DNA from: Mucilaginibacter ginsenosidivorax
Lineage (GTDB): Bacteria; Bacteroidota; Bacteroidia; Sphingobacteriales; Sphingobacteriaceae
Direction: 5' to 3'
Assembly (NCBI RefSeq): GCF_007971525.1
Contig: NZ_CP042437.1
Coordinates: 5,208,001-5,272,000, forward strand
Length of the DNA stretch: 64,000 nucleotides
Shown: positions 25,300 through 34,073 of the stretch, piece after piece
How the letters are laid out: each line of letters starts with the position of its first letter
Numbering within the stretch: position 1 is the stretch's first letter
The notes under the pieces: model-generated
What the model saw: the letters and a program-made list of their open reading frames with translations, nothing else
The model's database searches: none
What the model was told of the DNA's origin: nothing
Translations under genes and position numbers: made by a program

Positions 25300-26490
25300 T
25301 TGACTACATATACAACCCTGATTATCTTAAGTGGACTGGTGATTTTCTCGTACCTGTTCGATTTGATAGCCGGCAAAACCAAAATCCCTTCGGTTATCTT
25401 ATTGCTGATGCTTGGCATCGCTATACATTTTGCCGTTGACTATTTTGGAGTGAAAATGATCAATTTTAAGGTGATCCTGCCTACACTTGGCACGTTGGGG
25501 CTTATCCTTATTGTATTTGAGGGAGCGCTGGAACTGCGGTACAACAACGATAAAAATGCCATCATCAAAAAAGCGTTCTTTTCGGCATTTACCATTTTAT
25601 TGGTTAGCGCATTTGCCATTACATTTATCATCAGGTATTTAACAGGGCAAAGCTTTTACCTGTGCTTTGTAAATGCCATACCTTATTGCGTGGTCAGTTC
25701 GGCAGTGGCTATTCCATCGGCATCCAACCTTGGTAAAAACAAAAAGGAGTTTATTATTTACGAGTCTTCTTTCTCGGATATACTTACCGTGGTGCTGTTC
25801 AACTTCATAGTACGTAATCAGCAAATTGATGTGGTATCGTTTATAAAACTTGGCGCCGAACTTACAGGCATTATTATAGCAGCCATCATATCCTGCCTGC
25901 TGTTGCTTTACCTTATTGGCCGGTTAACGCATCACATCAAATCGTTCCTTATTATTGCCTTGCTCATATTGGTTTATTCGGTAGGGCAATCGTTCCATTT
26001 ATCGGCATTGATAATTGTACTGGCGCTGGGCCTGTTCCTGAACAATGCCAACCAAATCAGTTTTCCGTGGTTCAGGAAACTGTTTATCTATCCAACCTTT
26101 CAGCACGATATCAAACAACTTTTTCAGCTATCTGCCGAGAGTGCTTTTTTGATGCGCACGTTTTTTTTCATAGTGTTTGGCTATACCATGGATATTTATG
26201 AATTGCAGGATGTTACCTTGCTGTTAACCGGCGGTGCAATACTGGTATCTATTTACCTGGTCCGCTTTTTATACATCAAATTCGTATCCAAAACCGACCT
26301 GATGCCCGAGTTGGTAATAGTACCCCGGGGGCTAATCAGCGTACTGCTGTATTATAACCTGCCGGATAATTTGAAGATACCGCAGGTTGGTACGGGGCTG
26401 TTGTTTATTGTAGTATTGGGTACCAGTTTGATACTGAGTTTGGGGTTATTTGCGACGAGGAGAAATCTGAATCAGAATTTACAGGATTAA
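25300..26490 (+). CDS. Cation/proton antiporter (CPA1-like)
   Basis: A 396-aa polytopic membrane protein, about 11-12 segments. V-F-E-G-A-L-E-L in TM3 and E-S-S-F-S-D-I-L in TM5 correspond to the Na+/H+ exchanger family patterns, where an acidic residue in TM5 binds the ion. Start is a TTG at 25300; an in-frame stop lies 15 bases upstream and the first internal ATG would remove the first membrane segment. The last residues (L-N-Q-N-L-Q-D) and the stop are supplied by repeat A, so the native end has been replaced or extended. Confidence 0.85.
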   Translation: MTTYTTLIILSGLVIFSYLFDLIAGKTKIPSVILLLMLGIAIHFAVDYFGVKMINFKVILPTLGTLGLILIVFEGALELRYNNDKNAIIKKAFFSAFTILLVSAFAITFIIRYLTGQSFYLCFVNAIPYCVVSSAVAIPSASNLGKNKKEFIIYESSFSDILTVVLFNFIVRNQQIDVVSFIKLGAELTGIIIAAIISCLLLLYLIGRLTHHIKSFLIIALLILVYSVGQSFHLSALIIVLALGLFLNNANQISFPWFRKLFIYPTFQHDIKQLFQLSAESAFLMRTFFFIVFGYTMDIYELQDVTLLLTGGAILVSIYLVRFLYIKFVSKTDLMPELVIVPRGLISVLLYYNLPDNLKIPQVGTGLLFIVVLGTSLILSLGLFATRRNLNQNLQD

Positions 26491-26557
26491 AGAATTGACA
26501 GAATAAACTACACATACATTCTGTTCATTTAAAAATTCTGTAAATTCTGATTCAGAC
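26466..26557. repeat. Palindromic repeat family A, copy 3
   Basis: Perfect 18-base arms TCTGAATCAGAATTTACA at 26466-26483 and the complement at 26539-26556, with further imperfect pairing inside. The antiporter stop codon (26488-26490) lies within it. Confidence 0.88.
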
Positions 26558-26596
26558 TTTAGCAAGTTCCGGGTTTTACCCCATCCGCCATAGGCC

Positions 26597-26604
26597 TACA
26601 TTTG
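26597..26604 (+). promoter_or_regulatory. -7 element (TACATTTG) before the AraC-Ada gene
   Basis: An exact TAnnTTTG octamer lies 16 bases before the first ATG at 26621. It separates this transcript from the antiporter gene and its repeat. Confidence 0.5.
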
Positions 26605-26620
26605 TTTATAAATAACAAAT

Positions 26621-27481
26621 ATGATTATGAACACGCAGGAAAATATCAATTACAATCGTATAGCTGAAGCGATAAACTATATAAAGCTCAACTTTAAAAC
26701 CCAGCCAAATTTAGATGAAGTTGCCGAAAAGGTTAACCTCAGCCCGTTCCACTTTCAGCGTTTGTTTACAGATTGGGTGGGCATCAGCCCTAAAAAGTTT
26801 TTGCAGTACTTAAGCCTGGAATATGCCAAAGGTGTTTTAAAAGATAAGCAGGCAACTTTGTTTGATACAGCATATGAAACAGGCCTGTCGGGTACGGGGC
26901 GTTTGCATGATCTGTTTATCAACATTGAAGGTATGACCCCTGCCGAGTACAAAAATGGCGGCAAGGAATTAAACATTAACTACAGTTTTGCCGAGAGTCC
27001 GTTTGGTAATATCATTGTGGCATCAACCCCTAAAGGCATTTGCTACATGGCTTTTGCCGACGATCATGCCGACGCTTTGGATCAGCTAACACAGCACTTT
27101 CCGAACGCGGCCTATACACAAGTGGTTGATATGATGCAGCAGGATATTTTGCATATCTTTAAAAAAGACTGGTCGCAATTGCCGGCAATAAAATTGCACT
27201 TAAAGGGCAGCAGTTTTCAATTAAAGGTGTGGGATGCCTTGCTCAAAATACCAATGGGTGCGCTATGCAGCTATGGCGATATTTCGCAAAAAATACAATT
27301 GCCAAATGCCAGCCGGGCAGTGGGCAGCGCTATAGGGGCCAACCCGGTTGCGTTTTTAATCCCTTGCCACAGGGTCATCCGGTCAACGGGCGAATCTGGT
27401 CAATATCATTGGGGAGCAATCCGTAAATCGGCAATTATAGGCTGGGAGGCAGCAGTTGTTAATCAACAGGTATCAATATAA
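26621..27481 (+). CDS. AraC-type regulator fused to O6-methylguanine-DNA methyltransferase (Ada-like)
   Basis: A 286-aa protein. Residues about 10-110 form an AraC helix-turn-helix domain (L-D-E-V-A-E-K-V-N-L-S-P-F-H-F-Q-R-L-F). Residues about 120-280 form the methyltransferase with acceptor Cys249 in I-P-C-H-R-V-I-R and the helix-turn-helix R-A-V-G-S-A-I-G-A-N-P. It repairs O6-methylguanine in DNA. The zinc-binding N-terminal domain of E. coli Ada, which senses methyl phosphotriesters, is absent, so induction by that route is not expected. A second ATG two codons later is an alternative start. It is directly followed by an oxygenase gene. Confidence 0.93.
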   Translation: MIMNTQENINYNRIAEAINYIKLNFKTQPNLDEVAEKVNLSPFHFQRLFTDWVGISPKKFLQYLSLEYAKGVLKDKQATLFDTAYETGLSGTGRLHDLFINIEGMTPAEYKNGGKELNINYSFAESPFGNIIVASTPKGICYMAFADDHADALDQLTQHFPNAAYTQVVDMMQQDILHIFKKDWSQLPAIKLHLKGSSFQLKVWDALLKIPMGALCSYGDISQKIQLPNASRAVGSAIGANPVAFLIPCHRVIRSTGESGQYHWGAIRKSAIIGWEAAVVNQQVSI

Positions 27482-27487
27482 AAGGTG

Positions 27488-28195
27488 ATGGAAATTAAAG
27501 AACGAATTGCCCGTTTAAACTGGGATGATATCAAGACAGATATGGATGCCCGTGGGTATGCAGTAGCGAAAAATGTATTAACTGCCGATGAATGCGCCGG
27601 CTTGGTTAGTCAATATACTGATGACGAACTTTACCGTAAAACGGTTGTGATGGAGCGCCACCATTATGGCAGGGGCGAGTATAAATATTTCAAATACCCA
27701 TTGCCGTTAATTATTCAGCAATTGCGGGAAAGTGTTTACCCTCAATTGGCGCCCATAGCCAATAAATGGATGGAACTACTAAACAAGCCCACTCGTTTTG
27801 CCGATACTTTAGATGAATTGCTGCAGCATTGCCATCAGCATGAACAATTGCGCCCAACTCCGTTGATTTTACAATACGCCAAAGGCGGTTATAACGCCAT
27901 GCACCAGGATTTGTATGGCGAAGTATTCTTCCCTATACAATCCGTTTTTATTTTAGATGAGCCCGGGGTAGACTATGAGGGCGGTGAATTTATTTTGCTG
28001 GAGCAAAAACCGCGCGAACAATCAAGGGCTATGGTGTTAAAGCCCGGCAAGGGCGATATGGTATTATTTACCACCAGTTACCGCCCCGCCAAAGGCAGCA
28101 AAGGCTACCACCGGGTAAATATGAAACACGGCATAGCCGAGATTACCAATGGCCGGCGACACAGCATGGGTATTATTTTTCATGATGCAAAATAA
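27488..28195 (+). CDS. 2-oxoglutarate/Fe(II)-dependent oxygenase (COG3826-like)
   Basis: A 235-aa soluble dioxygenase. The Fe-binding H-x-D is in A-M-H-Q-D-L-Y-G. The distal His is in G-Y-H-R-V-N-M-K-H-G and the 2-oxoglutarate Arg in G-R-R-H-S-M-G-I. It starts 6 bases after the Ada-like gene (a GTG one codon earlier is possible), so the two are cotranscribed. This neighbour is common for Ada in Bacteroidota as I recall, which suggests a role in alkylation damage repair. The substrate is not established. Confidence 0.85.
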   Translation: MEIKERIARLNWDDIKTDMDARGYAVAKNVLTADECAGLVSQYTDDELYRKTVVMERHHYGRGEYKYFKYPLPLIIQQLRESVYPQLAPIANKWMELLNKPTRFADTLDELLQHCHQHEQLRPTPLILQYAKGGYNAMHQDLYGEVFFPIQSVFILDEPGVDYEGGEFILLEQKPREQSRAMVLKPGKGDMVLFTTSYRPAKGSKGYHRVNMKHGIAEITNGRRHSMGIIFHDAK

Positions 28196-28328
28196 CAGTT
28201 GCAAGCCGGAATTTGAGGTGAAATAATGCTTTAAAACTCCTGCGATTGCGATTGATTTATGCCATAATTTACATCAATAGTTAATTTTTGCTAAATTTAT
28301 CGCAATTCTATGTTAACCCCGTTTCAGG

Positions 28329-28883
28329 ATGGCAGAAAAGGTAGCTATAAGCGATGTGCAATTGATCGACCGGTTAAAATCGGGCGATGAAAGTGCGTTG
28401 ACCGCTATCTACAAAAAATACTGGCAGCAATTGTTCCTATCGGCCTACAATGTTTTAAAAGATAAGCAGGCCTGTGAAGATGTTATACAGGAACTGTTCA
28501 TCAAGCTTTGGAATAGCAGGAATAGTATCCAAATAGCCGTATCATTAAAAGCATACCTGTATGCATCCATCCGGTATGAAGTTTATAGGCAAATTCGTGC
28601 CGGGGTTGTAACAAGCGATGTGTTTGATGTGCTCACCAACAGTTTGCAAAGCCCTGCCACTCATGAAAATTTAGAATACAAAGAGCTGGTTTCACAGGTA
28701 AATTCGGTAGTTGAAACGTTACCCGAAAAATGCCGCGAAGTTTACAAACTTAGCCGCGAAGAGTACCTAACCCATAAGCAAATTGCATCAAGGCTCAATA
28801 TATCTACCAAAACAGTCGAAAATCATTTAACCAAAGCGCTTAAGCAATTACGTACTTCGCTGGGGACTTTGTTTTTGTTGTAG
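28329..28883 (+). CDS. ECF RNA polymerase sigma factor of the glycan locus
   Basis: A 184-aa extracytoplasmic-function sigma-70 factor. Region 2 spans about residues 20-95 (A-L-T-A-I-Y-K-K-Y-W and E-D-V-I-Q-E-L-F-I-K-L-W). Region 4 spans about 125-178, with the helix-turn-helix L-T-H-K-Q-I-A-S-R-L-N-I-S-T-K-T-V-E-N-H. It is expected to direct transcription of the SusC/SusD locus when released by the FecR-type anti-sigma factor downstream. The two are separated by a 400-base repeat-filled gap, longer than is usual for such pairs. Confidence 0.94.
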   Translation: MAEKVAISDVQLIDRLKSGDESALTAIYKKYWQQLFLSAYNVLKDKQACEDVIQELFIKLWNSRNSIQIAVSLKAYLYASIRYEVYRQIRAGVVTSDVFDVLTNSLQSPATHENLEYKELVSQVNSVVETLPEKCREVYKLSREEYLTHKQIASRLNISTKTVENHLTKALKQLRTSLGTLFLL

Positions 28884-29285
28884 ATGGGGTTACATGTCTT
28901 TTCTTGACAGATCTGTACTTCTTCAACACCAATTTAAAGGCGTAGCCTCGGCCAATCTTGTAGCCACGGGTTTTAACCAGTGGAAAAAAATGAAGAGAAC
29001 GATTGAGAACCGTAGGTTCGGGACATATTTTCAATGCTTATATATCGGTTGAACAAATAGAAAATGCTTGGATTACACTAATATGGGCCGTGCCTATGGC
29101 ACTCTTGTTGTCCTCTGGCCAATCATCCATGGGTTGAAACCCATGGCTACAATATGTTTCGGGCCGATGGCCCTTTTTTGGCTGTAACACAAATTTCCTT
29201 ATCAGGCCGCACTTTTCTCAAATTTTATTTTCACCCCGCGTAGGGGATACCCCCGTTTTTATACTCTCCTTATAAAAACCATGTT
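28884..29285. repeat. Repeat-filled gap between sigma and anti-sigma genes
   Basis: Two arms pair imperfectly across about 190 bases: 28965-28983 (TTGTAGCCACGGGTTTTAAC) and 29127-29154 (CCATGGGTTGAAACCCATGG). Each is itself a small palindrome. GGGCCGATGGCCC followed by six T at 29161-29179 looks like a terminator stem. Further short inverted motifs (around 29008-29025) lie between. No gene is seen; the frame open on the minus strand here has no support. Confidence 0.6.
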
Positions 29286-30446
29286 GTGCAAAAGCAGGAA
29301 TTTCAACAATTGATAGATAAATACCTTAACGGGCAGGCTACTGCCGATGAGGTGCAGCTGTTAATGGAATTGTTTGACAATGCCCAAACTAATAATGATT
29401 GGGACGAGCAAACCCTTGGCGTAAAGCACGAGCTGGAAGATAAAATGCTGCAACGTTTGCAATCGGCTGTTCAGCAATCGCAGGCAGAGCATCAGCCTAA
29501 AATATTCAGGTTATTGGCTTTCAGGAATGTAGCGGCGGCGGTTATTGGCCTTATGGTTATTAGCGCCGGGGCGTATTACAGCATGCAGCGTAAGGCAACA
29601 GATAAAGCAGTAGCAAACAAAGCGGTGGTTAAGCACGATGCCGACCCCGGTAAAAATCAAGCAGTCCTAACCTTAGATAACGGCGAAAAAGTGGTGCTCG
29701 ATTCCGCAAGAATCGGCACCATTGCCCAAAAACGCAATGTCAGCATTACAAAAACTAAAGATGGGCAACTGGTTTACCAGGCCAGCAGGGGTAGCGATTC
29801 GCCGGCAAATGGCCCTGTAACTTATAATACCATCAGCACACCACGTGGAGGCCAATACCAGGTTATATTGCCCGATGGCAGCATAGTTTGGCTCAACGCG
29901 GCGTCATCGCTCAAATTTCCCACAGCATTTACCGGCAACCAACGCCACGTTGAATTAACCGGCGAGGCTTATTTTGAAGTGGCCAAAAATCCCTCGAAGC
30001 CATTCGCGGTAAATGTTGGTGCGCTTAATGTAAAAGTATTGGGTACCCATTTTAATATTAATGCTTACACCGACGAAGATAACATCAAAACAACTTTACT
30101 GGAAGGATTGGTTCAATTAACCAGCGGCAATAGCCATAGCTTGCTAAAACCAGACGAACAGGGTATTGTTAAAGGCGATAATATCCAGGTTGTTGAGGTA
30201 GATGCCCAAAGGGCAGTAGCCTGGAAAAATGGCTTTTTTGATTTTAACCGGGCCACCATCCGGGATATCATGAAACAGCTGTCGCGCTGGTACAACATCG
30301 AGGTTGTTTACAAAGGCAAAGTATCCGACGATGAATTTATGGGCAGAATTGAACGAAGCGTGAAGCTATCGCAGGTATTGCACGTTTTGGAGCTTAGCCG
30401 TGTGCATTTTAAAGTTGAAGATAAAAAGATAACAGTATCACCTTAA
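29286..30446 (+). CDS. FecR-family anti-sigma factor
   Basis: A 386-aa inner-membrane regulator starting with GTG at 29286 (no in-frame ATG fits). The N-terminal cytosolic anti-sigma part covers residues 1-75, followed by one membrane helix at about 81-98. The periplasmic FecR domain (G-G-Q-Y-Q-V-I-L-P-D-G-S-I-V-W-L-N-A-A-S) starts near 195 and a DUF4974/STN-like C-terminus ends the protein. It senses contact with the STN domain of the SusC partner downstream and releases the ECF sigma factor. This mechanism is known for the family; here it is inferred from gene order. Confidence 0.93.
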   Translation: MQKQEFQQLIDKYLNGQATADEVQLLMELFDNAQTNNDWDEQTLGVKHELEDKMLQRLQSAVQQSQAEHQPKIFRLLAFRNVAAAVIGLMVISAGAYYSMQRKATDKAVANKAVVKHDADPGKNQAVLTLDNGEKVVLDSARIGTIAQKRNVSITKTKDGQLVYQASRGSDSPANGPVTYNTISTPRGGQYQVILPDGSIVWLNAASSLKFPTAFTGNQRHVELTGEAYFEVAKNPSKPFAVNVGALNVKVLGTHFNINAYTDEDNIKTTLLEGLVQLTSGNSHSLLKPDEQGIVKGDNIQVVEVDAQRAVAWKNGFFDFNRATIRDIMKQLSRWYNIEVVYKGKVSDDEFMGRIERSVKLSQVLHVLELSRVHFKVEDKKITVSP

Positions 30447-30537
30447 CCATATCCGTTTTAACCTTAAAAAACATTTACCTATGAAAAAAAACATACATCT
30501 CCATTAACGCCCTACAACTACCTTACCCATCAAAAAT

Positions 30538-30563
30538 GCCGGGAGTACTGCAATACTCCCGGC
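30538..30563 (+). promoter_or_regulatory. Hairpin in the leader between fecR-like gene and susC
   Basis: Perfect 10-base arms GCCGGGAGTA/TACTCCCGGC with a 6-base loop, about 70 bases before the SusC start. No T run follows, so it is not a simple terminator. An eight-codon frame (ATG at 30481, TAA ending 30507) precedes it. An mRNA-processing or attenuation role is possible. Confidence 0.55.
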
Positions 30564-30632
30564 TAAAATGTATGGGCTAAGCTTTTACTGAGTTTCCTTA
30601 ACAGACACGTTCACCCAAAACACGACGAAGTT

Positions 30633-33600
30633 ATGCAATTAAACTTTAGGGGTAAAGTATTTTATGTGCCCCAAACATCAACCTCCAAACTGTTTTTGAT
30701 AATGAAGTTAACGGTTATCCTGATTATGATTGGCTGTTTACAGCTTAACGCCAAAAGCTACTCGCAAACTATAACGTTAAGCGCAAACAACACTGCTATT
30801 GATAAAGTATTTACCGCTATTGAAAAGCAAAGCGGCTTTTATTTCTTTTATAAATACAACGAAATTAAGCAGGCCAAACCCGTTACAATTTCTTTAAAAA
30901 ATGCCACGCTTGAACAAGCCTTACGCGAGTGTTTTAAAGACGAACCTTTTACTTACACCATTGACAACAAAACCATTATTGTAAATAAGAAGGAAGAGCA
31001 GTTAGTTATACCCGATAAAATAACCGTTAGCGGGCAGGTTCTTGACAATACCAAACAGCCATTGCCCGGTGTAAGCATTACCATTAAAGGCTCAAATACC
31101 GGCGTAATAAGCGGGGGCGATGGTAAATACAGCATCCAGGTTGATGATAACGCGGTGTTGGTTTTCAGGTTTGTAGGATTTAAAACCAAAGAAGAGCCCG
31201 TTAACAAGCGTGCGGTTATCAACGTATCTCTTGATGAAGATAACCAGCAAATGAGCGAGGTGGTAGTGGTGGGATACGGTAACCAGGAACGTAAAAACGT
31301 TACCGGCGCCGTAGGAACCGTAAAAATGGCCAATATTAAAGAGATAAAAGCTGCCAGCCTTGATCTGAAACTGGCAGGGCAACTGGCTGGTGTTACGGTA
31401 AACCAGGTTACGGGCACGCCGGGTGGCGGTGTGGCGGTTAACATTCGCGGTGCCGGTTCGGTTGGTGCCGGCGATAACCCGTTGTACGTAGTAGATGGGT
31501 TTCCACTCTCGCCCGGTTTCGATCAGTATTCAAATCCGCTAAGTACTATCAATCCGGATGATATTGAAAATATAAGCGTGCTTAAAGATGCTGCTTCAAC
31601 CGCCATATACGGTTCGCGCGGTGCAAACGGGGTTATCCTGATAACTACCAAACGGGCAAAAAAGGGAGAATCGTCTGTTACGGTAAATACTTCAACCGGC
31701 CTGCAATCAGTATTGCCCAAAAGCAAACTTAAAATGATGACGGCGGCCGAATTTGCGCAATGGCGCACTGAAGCTATCCAGGATGCAAACGCGGTTAATG
31801 GTACAAATAACCCCATTCCCGATGCGTATAAAAATCCTCAGTCGCTTGGCAAAGGCACCGATTGGTTTGATGCTGTAACCCGGGTTGCACCAATGCAAAA
31901 TTATGATGTTACCATAGCTAACGGCACCGAAAAAGTACGGTCGTTGTTTTCATTAGGATACTTTGATCAGCAGGGTACCGTGCTTAATACGGCTTTTAAG
32001 CGCTATTCGTTAAAAGCTACAATTGATGCAGATATAGCTAAAGGCTTAACCGTAGGGTTAAATATAGCACCAACTTACAGCTTCAGGAATTTACAGGAAA
32101 CGGATGGGCACTTTCTTTCGGCTGCGTTAAGCCAGGCTTACCTGGAAAGCCCGCTTGTGCCGGTTAAACAGCCCGATGGTTCATATACCAACGTTATCGG
32201 CTCTCCTGGTACTTTTCAAAATAATAACCCGGTAAGCTCGCTTGTAAATACAACCAACAAGCGCAACGAATTTAGGGCCCTTGCCAACACTTATATTGAT
32301 TATGAAGTTATTAAAGGCCTGAACATAAAATCAACATTCGGTGTCGACTATCAAACCAAATCACAGGATTATTACAGGCCATCATACCTGGGCGGCTTTA
32401 ATGTTCCAAACCGCGATGGTAATCAACAAAAAGCGGTAGCATCATTCACTTCGCAAAATGTTTTTAACTGGCTTAACGAAAACAGCATTAACTATAAAAA
32501 AACCTGGGGCAGCCATACATTAACCGTATTGGCCGATTACTCCATACAGCAGGAAAACTCACATGATCGTTTTACCTTCGGTACAGGTTTCCCTGACGAT
32601 GCCATACGGTCTGTTGCCAACGCCACCATCATTACAGCCGATGCCGGTGATGCCGAGTGGCGCTTACAATCGTTAATTGGGCGGGTAAATTATGCATACA
32701 AAGATAAATACCTTTTAAGCGGGTCCATCCGTCGCGATGGTTCATCAAGGTTTGCGCCCGGGCACCGCTGGGGTACCTTCCCTTCGGTATCAGGCGGGTG
32801 GCGCATTTCCGACGAATCTTTTTTTCCTAAAATAGCTGCCGTTGAACAGGTGAAGTTTACCGCAAGCTACGGTCTTGCCGGTAATAACGATGTAGGGAAT
32901 TATGATTATATTCCCGTTGTTGATGTGGCCAATTATACATTTGGTGGTGGCCTTGCCCCGGGAGCTTCAATAACCGACCAGATTGGCAATACCGAGCTTG
33001 GCTGGGAAACTACCAAACAACTGGATATAGGCATGGATGTATCGTTGCTAAAAGGCCGCATTTATTTAATTGCCGAATATTATAACCGTTATACTCAGCG
33101 GATGCTGCAGTATATCCCAATTCCCATTGTATCTGGCTATGGTTACGCTTTATCAAATGTGGGTAATGTACGTAATCGCGGATGGGAGTTTACGTTAACT
33201 ACAAAAAACATAGTAGCGCGCAACTTTAACTGGTCAACAGATTTTAACATATCATTTAACCGCAATAAGGTGCTTGATTTGGGCCCTACACCGTATATAT
33301 ACGATGCACCTAAAAACGACAACCCCACAAGTATTACCAAAGTGGGCCTGCCCTTAGGCCAGTTTTACGGTTATATTTTTGAAGGTATATTTCAAAACCA
33401 GGCCGAGCTTGATAAATACCCTCATTTTGACGGCGAACAGGTTGGCAATATCAGGTATAAGGATGTTAATGGCGATGGCGTAATTGACGGTAACGACCAA
33501 ACCAATATAGGCAACCCCTGGCCCAAATTTACATTTGGTTTCAGCAATCATTTTTCATACAAAAAATTCGATCTGAATATTATTACAGCTGGATCAGTTG

Positions 33601-34022
33601 GCGGGCACGTATTTGATATGTACAAGCAGTTTACAACCAATTTAGATGGGGTTTTTAATGTCGAGGAGTCGGTTATTCACCGCTGGCGCTCTGCAAGTAA
33701 TCCCGGCGCTGGCATATTGCCTACCACTGTTTCAAACACCAATCTTGCGCGCGATTATTACCCGTCCTACTGGGTCGAAAGTAACTCGTACCTGGCGGTT
33801 AAGAACATTGATTTTGGTTACAATTTTAAAACAAAGTTCACCCGGAATTTCAGGGTGTATTTCAGTGCCCAAAACGCCATCCTCTTAACCGGTTATAAAG
33901 GCGGTAACCCCGAGGTAGGGATAGAAGGACAGCAGGGTAACAGGTCGCTGTCGCCCAACGTAAATTTTACGGGCTACCCTGTTTCGGCAGTTTACACGTT
34001 GGGATGTAACGTGACATTTTAA
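30633..34022 (+). CDS. SusC/RagA TonB-dependent outer-membrane transporter with STN domain
   Basis: A 1129-aa outer-membrane importer for large glycan fragments. The order is: signal peptide (M-K-L-T-V-I-L-I-M-I-G at about 24-45), STN signalling domain (about 48-112, T-L-E-Q-A-L-R-E-C-F), and carboxypeptidase-like domain (130-210). Then come the TonB-box region and plug (S-E-V-V-V-V-G-Y-G, P-L-Y-V-V-D-G-F-P, Y-G-S-R-G-A-N-G-V-I) and a 22-strand barrel to the C-terminal Phe. The STN domain fits control by the FecR/sigma pair upstream. The extra N-terminal 23 residues are usual in this family's annotation; ATG 30702 is an alternative. Confidence 0.95.
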   Translation: MQLNFRGKVFYVPQTSTSKLFLIMKLTVILIMIGCLQLNAKSYSQTITLSANNTAIDKVFTAIEKQSGFYFFYKYNEIKQAKPVTISLKNATLEQALRECFKDEPFTYTIDNKTIIVNKKEEQLVIPDKITVSGQVLDNTKQPLPGVSITIKGSNTGVISGGDGKYSIQVDDNAVLVFRFVGFKTKEEPVNKRAVINVSLDEDNQQMSEVVVVGYGNQERKNVTGAVGTVKMANIKEIKAASLDLKLAGQLAGVTVNQVTGTPGGGVAVNIRGAGSVGAGDNPLYVVDGFPLSPGFDQYSNPLSTINPDDIENISVLKDAASTAIYGSRGANGVILITTKRAKKGESSVTVNTSTGLQSVLPKSKLKMMTAAEFAQWRTEAIQDANAVNGTNNPIPDAYKNPQSLGKGTDWFDAVTRVAPMQNYDVTIANGTEKVRSLFSLGYFDQQGTVLNTAFKRYSLKATIDADIAKGLTVGLNIAPTYSFRNLQETDGHFLSAALSQAYLESPLVPVKQPDGSYTNVIGSPGTFQNNNPVSSLVNTTNKRNEFRALANTYIDYEVIKGLNIKSTFGVDYQTKSQDYYRPSYLGGFNVPNRDGNQQKAVASFTSQNVFNWLNENSINYKKTWGSHTLTVLADYSIQQENSHDRFTFGTGFPDDAIRSVANATIITADAGDAEWRLQSLIGRVNYAYKDKYLLSGSIRRDGSSRFAPGHRWGTFPSVSGGWRISDESFFPKIAAVEQVKFTASYGLAGNNDVGNYDYIPVVDVANYTFGGGLAPGASITDQIGNTELGWETTKQLDIGMDVSLLKGRIYLIAEYYNRYTQRMLQYIPIPIVSGYGYALSNVGNVRNRGWEFTLTTKNIVARNFNWSTDFNISFNRNKVLDLGPTPYIYDAPKNDNPTSITKVGLPLGQFYGYIFEGIFQNQAELDKYPHFDGEQVGNIRYKDVNGDGVIDGNDQTNIGNPWPKFTFGFSNHFSYKKFDLNIITAGSVGGHVFDMYKQFTTNLDGVFNVEESVIHRWRSASNPGAGILPTTVSNTNLARDYYPSYWVESNSYLAVKNIDFGYNFKTKFTRNFRVYFSAQNAILLTGYKGGNPEVGIEGQQGNRSLSPNVNFTGYPVSAVYTLGCNVTF

Positions 34023-34073
34023 TTGAAAACGAGTATTCAAACTAACGATGGTGAAACCATAACAACAGAAATC

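Noticed and set aside
28840..29034. Minus-strand frame between sigma and FecR genes
   Set aside because: Lies in palindromic repeat DNA and has no recognisable domain.
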